From Chrysaora quinquecirrha (lineage: Eukaryota; Cnidaria; Scyphozoa; Semaeostomeae; Pelagiidae), in NCBI GenBank assembly GCA_014526335.1, contig JACTAT010000052.1, positions 1,875,001 to 1,939,000 on the forward strand: a stretch of DNA of 64,000 nt, written 5' to 3'. The position numbers and the translations under genes are program-made. Below are positions 57,694-64,000 of the stretch, piece after piece. The stretch's first letter is position 1, and each line of letters starts with the position of its first letter. Below the pieces are notes generated by a model. That model saw nothing but the letters and a program-made list of their open reading frames with translations, searched no databases and was not told the origin of the DNA.

Positions 57694-58514
57694 CTATGAT
57701 TTGTATTTCAGCTCGTTTTCCTTGCTATAGGAATTTTGTTGAATTTCTTCTTCAGACTCGATCGAACGTAAATGTCTACTTCCAAAGTCTAAACTACGAA
57801 CATCTGCCAAGAAATTATCTTCATTGAAATTCTTATAGGTCCGGTACATCACCTTTTTCGGCTTAAGGCGAGGAATTTTTCGCTTCATGGTAGTCGTTAC
57901 TAAAGAATGATAATCACTAAGACCGGTTTCAAACACTGAGGTAGCTTGAAAAGATCTGGGACGATTAGTTAGAACGACGTCTATCGATGAACTATGATTA
58001 CTCGTAAAGCAAGTTTTACTCGATACTAGATTTTTCAGATCAAAGATATCACAGAAAGAATTTAACTTACTAAGAGCAGAATGTTGGTGATCATGGGTAT
58101 CAACATTGATGTCACCCATTATAACTACATTATCATATTTATCTAACGCAGCATTTCGGGAGATTGAGAGATCTTTAAAAAACGTATCAATATTTTAAGC
58201 TGGTGGCCGGTAAATACTAAAAATGACCCACTTCTTCTTGTTTATGAGAAATTCAGAGCATATGAGCTCAAGTGAGGGCCGTTCATAAGCTGGAACTCTA
58301 TTACAAATAACCCCTTCCCTAACAAACTGTAATAATCCCCACCAAATTGTGTCCTATCACGACGCATGGGTTTCTTGTAATGAGGAATTAGAAATGCATC
58401 CATCTTAAAAGATTCGCAAAGTTTCGTTTCTTCTATGACGAAAATGTCAGGAAGACAACGCTCAATTATAACTCGTATGTCGTGAATTTTGTTCCGAATA
58501 CTATTTATATTCAA
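57694..58514 (-). pseudogene. Apurinic-type endonuclease of the CR1-like LINE
   Basis: Frames 58242-58514 (N-I-N-S-I-R-N-K, V-I-E-E-T-K-L) and 57694-58119 (M-G-D-I-N-V-D-T-H, S-S-I-D-V-V-L-T-N, G-L-S-D-Y-H-S-L) carry the EEP-fold signatures. The 120 bp between them are frame-broken. The position between esterase and RT is as expected for CR1-type elements. Confidence 0.82.
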
Positions 58515-58804
58515 GAAACCGATTATTGGATTATTTGGAGATTTAGTCCTAAGTTCAAATAATTTATTTACATCACAGGAGATGTCAGATTCATGAGATT
58601 GGTCTTCTTTGTTGCACTCGTTTCGAGTGAATTTATTGTTAAATTGCTGGTTATAGGGGTTATAGGGTGTACAGAGTCTGTAAGGATTGAATCTGACAAC
58701 TGGCTTGTGGAAGATATTTTCGCAGCGAACGAGATGGACATGGCAGAAACATGCGATGCTACGTTACCTGAGGACGTGCTAGAATTTCTAGATACATTAC
58801 TAAG

Positions 58805-59325
58805 TCATGCAGAGTTAACGAAATTTACAATGTTACTTGACAAGACATTTGTCCCGTAGAAATTCAGATGTAGCCCCCACCTGTCTAAATGTCCAGCTTT
58901 GATGTTGTCTTGTGAGATAAAGTCGATATTGTAGTCTTTTAATCCAACTTCAACTAAGAAATTGACTCTTTTCCTCTTATATTCTGCCTCCAAATCTGCT
59001 CTAAATGCGATTCCCGATACGGCAACATTTGGTACTTTTTTCTTTATTTCAACAGCAAGTGCAATGATCTTATTTGCAAGATTCTCAGCATTATCATTTC
59101 GTAGATTGTTAGTACCACAATGAAGAATCAAAGACTCCGGCTCTGATTTGAGGGTTGGCTCCATGTAGTACTGCATATCTTCAATTTTCGCTCCTCCAAA
59201 TGTTTTTAAGTTGACGTCATGGCTATGGAATGCTTGATTCATTGCCTTTCTATTTATAGATCTTATCATCGAGTCCCCCACAATGCAGAGTAAAGGCTTT
59301 CGGTATTTCTCTCTGGCTGTTGCCA
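58805..59325 (-). CDS. SGNH/GDSL-type esterase domain of the CR1-like LINE
   Basis: The frame shows block I, C-I-V-G-D-S-M-I-R-S-I (catalytic Ser), block III, L-I-L-H-C-G-T-N-N-L, and a C-terminal D-R-W-G-L-H-L-N-F-Y-G with the Asp/His pair. It ends at TAA or equivalent near 58805. Esterase domains of this type are known in ORF1 of CR1-group LINEs. The frame continues upstream, across the insertion, at 61451. This domain looks intact although its RT is broken. Confidence 0.85.
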
Positions 59326-59337
59326 ATGATCCTCGAG
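59326..59337 (+). repeat. 5' target-site duplication of nested LINE
   Basis: ATGATCCTCGAG here is repeated at 61440-61450 plus the last A/T of the tail. The preceding A on both sides makes a 13-bp match possible. Confidence 0.85.
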
Positions 59338-61438
59338 TTGGTGAAGTATTGCGGAGAATAATTGGAAAAGCAGTTATGTTCACAGTGAAGAAGGATGTGA
59401 TGGAAAGCAGCTGGTGCTTTGCAGCTTTGTGCAGGACAAGATGCTGGCAGTGAATCTGCTGTACATGCCATTGTAGACGTCTTTAATGACGAAGATACAG
59501 ATGGTGTTTTACAAGTTGATGCTACAAATGCTTTCAACACGATAAACAGGCGTGTTCTGCTACAAAACATCAAGATCTTGTGTCCAGAGATATCCACGTA
59601 TGTCTGGAATAGCTACGCTAAACCTGCCCGTCTATTTGTGTCGGGTGGAGCTGAAATTTCTTCTTCTGAAGGGACAACGCAAGGAGATCCCATTGCAATG
59701 GGGATTTACGCACTTGGAATCTTACTCTTAATGGCGACAATTTTACAGAAGAGTATGACAGGTGGAGGTGCTAGCCCGAGCAGAGATTCGACCAGTAAAA
59801 AGAAAATTAGACACGTTGCCTTTGCAGACGATTTGACTGGAACAGGAAAATTAAGGAACTTGCGGGTTTGGTGGGATTCCATAATTCAGTATGGCCCTTA
59901 CATCGGGTATGAGGTCAATCCAAGGAAATCATGGCTTATTGTAAAGGAGGCATCTTTAGCTGAGGCTGTTGCAGTATTTCAAGATGCTGCGATCAATATA
60001 ACTACTGAAGGTCGACAACATCTGGGTGCCTTTGTCGGAAGCGATGATTCGAAGCGGACTTATGTGGTAAGCAAAGTAAAAGAATGGACATGTGAAATTG
60101 AAAGGTTAGCAACAATTGCAAAGACAGAGCCTCGAGCAGCTCACGCAGCTTTTGTCCATGGTCTGCGAAATCGCTATACATATTTCATGAGAACAGTGCC
60201 ACAAATCGAAGAGTACTTAATTCCTCTGGAAAACACCATTCGAAAAAAATTCTTACCTGCTTTGTTTGGAGACTATCAGTTTAACGATATGGAAAGAGAT
60301 CTATTTGCGTTGCCCCCGAAGTATGGTGGTTTGGGCATAATTAATCCAACGAGAATTTCGGACACTGAATTCAACAATTCAAGAACTCTAACAAAAGACG
60401 CTGTTGTAGCTATCATCAATCAAGAAACATCGTTCAGTCAACATGAAGAAGTAACAAAGAGCTTAAAAAGCAAAATAAAGACAGAGAGACATAACAGATA
60501 TCAGAACAGTTTAGAACAGATTAAGTAGAAGATCGTCGATGAAGTTAAAAAACGATGTCTTGAAGCATCTCTTGAAACAGGAGCCTCGACTTGGTTGTCT
60601 GTATTGCCACTAGATAAAGAAGGTTTTGTTCTTGACAAGAGGTCATTTCGCGATGCCCTCTTGCTCAGGTACAACTTACCTCTATCAAGATTGCCTGCAA
60701 AATGTGTCTGTGGGTCTAGCTTCGACGTTGAACATGCTCTGTCATGCAAAAAAGGTGGCTTCATAACGTTAAGACATAATGAAGTCAGGGATTTGACTGC
60801 TGAAATGCTGAATGAAATCTGCCATGATGTAGAGACAGAGCCAGTTCTGACACCCTTGAATGGAGAAATGCTGCCAAATCAAGCAAACACGAGCGAGAAT
60901 GCTAAGGCTGACATTGCTGCAAGAGGTTATGGATCAAAGGTCAACGAGCTTATTTTGATGTAAGGGTTTTCAACCCGTTTGCTCCGCGATATTCTGCCAT
61001 ATCCCTAGAGAAAGCACATGAAAGAAACGAGCGGGAGAAAAAACGTAAATACAACGATCGCATTCTGCAGATTGAACATGGGTCTTTCACGCCACTAGTT
61101 TTCACAACATCAGGAGGCATGAGCAAAGAATGCCAAACATTTTACAATAGAGTAGCCGAGTTACTGGCAGATAAGAGACGGCTGCCGAAAAGTATGGTTT
61201 CAAATTGGATTCGGACAAGAATCGCCTTCTCCTTGCTGAGATCCATGAACCTCTGCATTCGTGGATCAAGATCCCTTAGGAACGATCTTACATCTGAGAC
61301 AGACATTGACATTTGCATGTCTAGTTGTGACTTTATTTTCGAACAATAGGCTTAAACTGTTTAGTGGACTTGTTATATTTATAAATTTTGTTTCTTTGTT
61401 TTAAATAGATTAGTAATTAATTCGATTTAAAAAAAAAA
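59338..61438 (+). mobile_element. 5'-truncated non-LTR element with restriction-like endonuclease
   Basis: Plus-strand RT and C-terminal endonuclease followed by a 3' UTR and an A-run (61428-61438). It is bounded by a 12-13-bp duplication (59326-59337 and 61439-61450) inside the CR1-like LINE, where removing it restores that LINE's reading frame. The 5' truncation lies within the RT. It is younger than its host LINE, but carries one stop and two slips. Confidence 0.88.
59419..61349 (+). pseudogene. RT plus restriction-like endonuclease of the nested LINE
   Basis: RT frame 59419-60528: D-A-T-N-A-F-N-T-I-N-R, G-T-T-Q-G-D-P-I-A-M-G, V-A-F-A-D-D-L-T-G-T-G, S-W-L-I-V-K, E-G-R-Q-H-L-G-A-F-V-G. The N-terminus (from about 59338) is joined by a one-base slip near 59400. 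A single in-frame TAG at 60526-60528 is followed by the same frame (60595-60963), with a C-x-C...H-A-L-S-C zinc finger, R-H-N-E-V-R-D and A-K-A-D-I-A-A-R. A one-base slip at about 60955 then leads to D-V-R-V-F-N-P-F-A and, in 61119-61349, T-F-Y-N-R-V-A-E-L-L-A-D-K. The CCHC-then-D layout is that of restriction-like endonucleases in R2/R4/NeSL/Utopia-type elements. The exact clade is not determined. Confidence 0.82.
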
Positions 61439-61450
61439 ATGATCCTCGAG
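61439..61450 (+). repeat. 3' target-site duplication of nested LINE
   Basis: atgatcctcgag follows the A-tail directly and equals 59326-59337. Confidence 0.85.
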
Positions 61451-61584
61451 ATAAAATTTCGTCTGTTGGTTGTTGATATTCTGAGACTTGATAGTACTTG
61501 TCTCTTCCCCTTCGTACCTGAGATTAACTGTACGAAACATTTTCTTGTCTCGTTCTGATGGAAGAGACTTTGTTATGGTATGCA

Positions 61585-63087
61585 TTTTAAGAAAAAAAAT
61601 TTTTTTAAAACCTTTTTTCCAGAATTTTTAAAAAAAAATTTTGGGGGGAAAAAATTTTTCAAAAAAAAAAAATTTTTTTTAATTTTTCCCCTTTTTTTTC
61701 CTTTTTTTCCTTTTTCCAAATTTCCTTTTTAAAAAAATTTTTTTTTTTTTGGGGGAACCCCTTTCTTTTTTTTTTAATTTTAAACCGGGATTTTTTTTTT
61801 TGGGTTTTCCCCTTTTGGAATTTCCAAAAAATTTTTTTTTAAAAAGGGGAAACCCCAAAAGGGGGAAAAATTTTTAAAAAACCCCAAAAAAAAAAAAAAA
61901 AATTTAAAAAAAAATTAAAAAAAATTTAAAATTTTTTAAGGAAAAAAAAAAAATTTTTTTTTTTTTGGGGGGGGCCAATTTTTAAAAATTTTAAAAAAAC
62001 CCCAAAAATTTTTTTTGGAAAAATTTTAAAAATTCCCTTTTTTTGGGGGAAAAAAATTAATGGTTTTTTTTTTTTTTTTTTTTTTAAAATTTTCCCCCTT
62101 TTTTTCCCTTTTGGCCTTTTTTTTTTTTGGCCTTTTAAAATTTTTTTAATTTTGAAACCCCCCTTTTTTTTCTTTAACCTTTTTTTCCCCCTTTTTAAAA
62201 AAATTTTTTTTTTTTTTTTTTTTTTTTCCCCTGGGGCCCCGGGTTTAAAAGGGTTTTAAAAACCCAAAAAAACCCCCTGGGCCCCAAAAAAAAACCCAAA
62301 AGGCCGGGGCAAAAAATTTTTTTTAAAAATTTTCCAAAAAAAATTTGGAAGGAAAAAAATTTTTTAAAAAAAAATTTTCAAGTGCCCCCTTTTTTAAAAA
62401 ATTTTTTCCCCCCAAAAATTTTTTGGGAAAAAATTTTTTTTTCCCCCCCTTTTTTTTAAAAAGGTTTTTGGGGGCCCCTGTTTTTTTTTAAAAAAGGGGG
62501 GGAAAAAAAACCCTTTGGGTTTTTCCCCGGGCCTCCCCAAAAAAAACTGGGGTTTTTCCAAAAATTTTTTTTTTTTCCCCCTTTTTTTGGGGTTTTTTTT
62601 TTAATTTTTTTTTTTTTTAAAATTTGGTTTTTTTAAAAAAAAAAAAAAAAGGGAAGGGTTTTTTTTTTGGGGTTTGGTTCCTTTTTTTTTTTGGGGGAAA
62701 AAACCCTTTTTTTTTTTGGGGGGGCCCCTTTGGGGGGTTTTTTTCCCAAAATTTTTCCCCGGGTTTTTTTTTTTTTTCTTTTTTCCTTTTTTTAAAAAAA
62801 ATTTTCCCAAAACCCCCAAAAAAAAAATTTTAATTTAAAAAAACTTTTCCTTTTGGGGTTTAAATTTTTAAATTTTTAAAAAAAAACCCTTTGGGTTTTT
62901 TTTTTTTTTTTTTTAAATTGCCCTTTGGGGGTTAAAAATTTTTTTTAAAAAAAAAGGGGGGTTTTTGGGAAAAAAAGGGGGTTTTTTTTTTTTTTTTTTG
63001 GGGGAAAAAAAAGGGGGGGTTAAAGGGGTTTTCCCGGGGCAATTTTTTTTTTTTAAAAAAGAAAAACCCTTTTTTAAAAATTTTTTT
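61585..63087. other. Low-quality homopolymer-run sequence (artefact), second block
   Basis: Same unnatural run structure as 27850-29127. It cuts the 5' end of the CR1-like LINE on its left and abuts the tRNA-like repeat block on its right. The frames at 62601-62833 have no meaning. Confidence 0.9.
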
Positions 63088-63349
63088 CTCTATATATTAA
63101 AATGGGAGTAGTCATGGAGACCGATTTTGTGTTAGTCGCCCGCCGAATTTGGCAGTGGCACGACCTTTTCTCTCCTTCCCTGCTCTGCCGACCGTGGGGT
63201 AGGCGTGTCATCACCCTTTCGTTTTTTGCAAACTGCCTTCGCTTCTGGGGTAATTGGGGCTAACCCTTCTTTGATGTGCGTCATTGGTGCCTGTTTTAAC
63301 AGTCGCCCGATTGTTTTCTGTAGGAGGATTATCACTTAGTCGCAACAAG

Positions 63350-63427
63350 GCACTGTAGCACGGTCGGTAAGGCGGCGTGTCTCCTGAGCTGCTATGCAGA
63401 GTCGGGAGTTCGACTCCCCTCAGGGGC
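63350..63427 (+). other. tRNA-like sequence 1, block copy 2
   Basis: The A-box-like tagcacggtcggtaaggc and the B-box-like gggagttcgactccc are better preserved than in copy 1. The 3' acceptor side, tcagggg, still has no partner at the 5' end, so it is probably a tRNA-derived sequence. Confidence 0.5.
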
Positions 63428-63628
63428 AAATCTTTTCCTTTCGAATTTTTTTATTTCTGTTATTTTGGTGTTGGAAATGTTTTCCCAAGGCCGAGGAGAC
63501 GTCTGGTAACTAAAATTTGCCTTTGGTCTAATTTTTAAGTTCGTTAGACATACTTTTTTAACGTGTTTTGTTGTTCCCTTGCATGAATTCCAAGAACCAC
63601 TTGAAGTTTATCCTTCCATAAGCAATGC

Positions 63629-63700
63629 GGCTGTGTAGCTCAGTGTTTAAATGCGCGCCTTCTACCCAGGGCGGCTGGAGTTCAAATCCCCTCAAGGGAA
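63629..63700 (+). other. tRNA-like sequence 2, block copy 2
   Basis: tagctcagtgtttaaatgcg and ggagttcaaatcccc form A- and B-box-like blocks. The acceptor arms (ggctgtg and tcaaggg) do not pair. Confidence 0.5.
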
Positions 63701-64000
63701 CATTTTTGATGTTTCTGTTTTTGTGATTTAAATAGTTTACAATTCTTTTCAATGTCTTAAAGTCACTTTGAAAAAACTAGAATGCTTTTTGGAATGACTC
63801 GAATCTTTACATCTATTCTTTCTCATATCTTTTCAATTATAAATTTATTTTCAATTTATGTCTCGACACTAACTTTCATTTCCATCTGGTTTTTATTTTA
63901 ATTTTTATTTCATCTTTCCATTTTCATTTAAAGTTTTATTGCAGTCGAAGAAATTAGAATAATATTGACATCTATTTTAAATTAAAGACTAATTTCACTT

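Larger units (their letters stand above)
55850..61570 (-). mobile_element. CR1-like LINE with SGNH-esterase domain, split by another LINE
   Basis: Minus strand. The 5' part runs from about 61570 to 61451, is interrupted by the insertion 59338-61438, and resumes at 59325 in the same frame (R-D-K-Y-Y-Q-V-S-E-Y-Q... then A-T-A-R-E-K-Y-R-K-P). The order is SGNH esterase (58805-59325), endonuclease (about 57694-58514), reverse transcriptase (56060-57636) and an AT-rich 3' end near 55850. The 5' end is lost in the unreadable block at 61585. Confidence 0.85.
63088..64000 (+). repeat. Repeat block with two tRNA-like sequences, copy 2
   Basis: Same unit and orientation as 25687-26610, cut by the window end. 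It contains tRNA-like sequences at 63350-63427 and 63629-63700. Differences from copy 1 are mostly single bases, with more change inside the tRNA-like parts. Confidence 0.8.

Noticed and set aside
62601..62833. Overlapping Phe/Gly- and Lys-rich frames on both strands
   Set aside because: Same artefact type as the first block.

Overview
This is a eukaryotic, AT-rich window that looks like an early-branching animal, most likely a cnidarian. Spliced host genes with animal-type orthologues sit among many non-LTR, LTR and foldback elements, including element families I associate with cnidarian genomes. The phylum call is inference; the gene calls rest on exon-by-exon reading. Assembly quality is uneven. 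There is a 500-N gap (25120-25619), two blocks of homopolymer-run text that is not natural DNA (about 27850-29127 and 61585-63087), and several one-base frame slips.

Host gene cluster (about 5.1-25 kb). Four conserved genes are tightly packed. ENTR1 (minus, 5103-7560, perhaps starting at 12383) diverges from PRPF3 (plus, 12556-20052, 11 coding exons, complete, one GC-AG intron). PRPF3 converges on GINS2 (minus, 20958-22659, 5 exons, complete). GINS2 diverges from VIRMA (plus, from 22832, four N-terminal exons, then lost at the gap) across a 172-bp promoter holding an E2F-type site. Together they serve endosome traffic, U4/U6 snRNP splicing, replication initiation and m6A writing. Their introns carry small terminal-inverted-repeat elements. 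Three splice-bounded exons at 0.6-3.0 kb belong to an unrecognised plus-strand gene or genes.

After the gap (25.6-36.5 kb). A repeat block with two tRNA-like sequences is followed by two in-phase exons of an unknown plus-strand gene (27013-27214 and 31288-31574), with a Ty3/mag-like LTR retrotransposon in the intron between them. Next comes the most unusual locus, a minus-strand gene (32679-36449). It has an N-terminal zinc-ribbon-like exon, a tandem array of 36-nt mini-exons (seven with usable splice sites, two degenerate) each coding a 12-residue repeat, and a conserved-looking last exon. Two in-frame stops interrupt it.

Mobile-element territory (36.7-61.6 kb). This holds: a TIR element with AGGTGATTT-type subterminal repeats (36738-40299) containing a 5'-truncated LINE; transposase-like fragments (40.3-43.2 kb); a near-perfect foldback; a decayed CR1/L2-like LINE (44.0-46.7 kb); a RecQ-helicase-like pseudogene (47.8-49.9 kb); a 1.5-kb palindrome with an insertion in one arm; a DUF6589-like pseudogene (52.76-55.8 kb, minus); and a CR1-like LINE with an SGNH-esterase domain (about 55.9-61.5 kb, minus). 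That LINE is split by a second non-LTR element with a restriction-enzyme-like endonuclease, bounded by a 12-13-bp target duplication and an A-tail. The window ends with a second copy of the tRNA-like repeat block.
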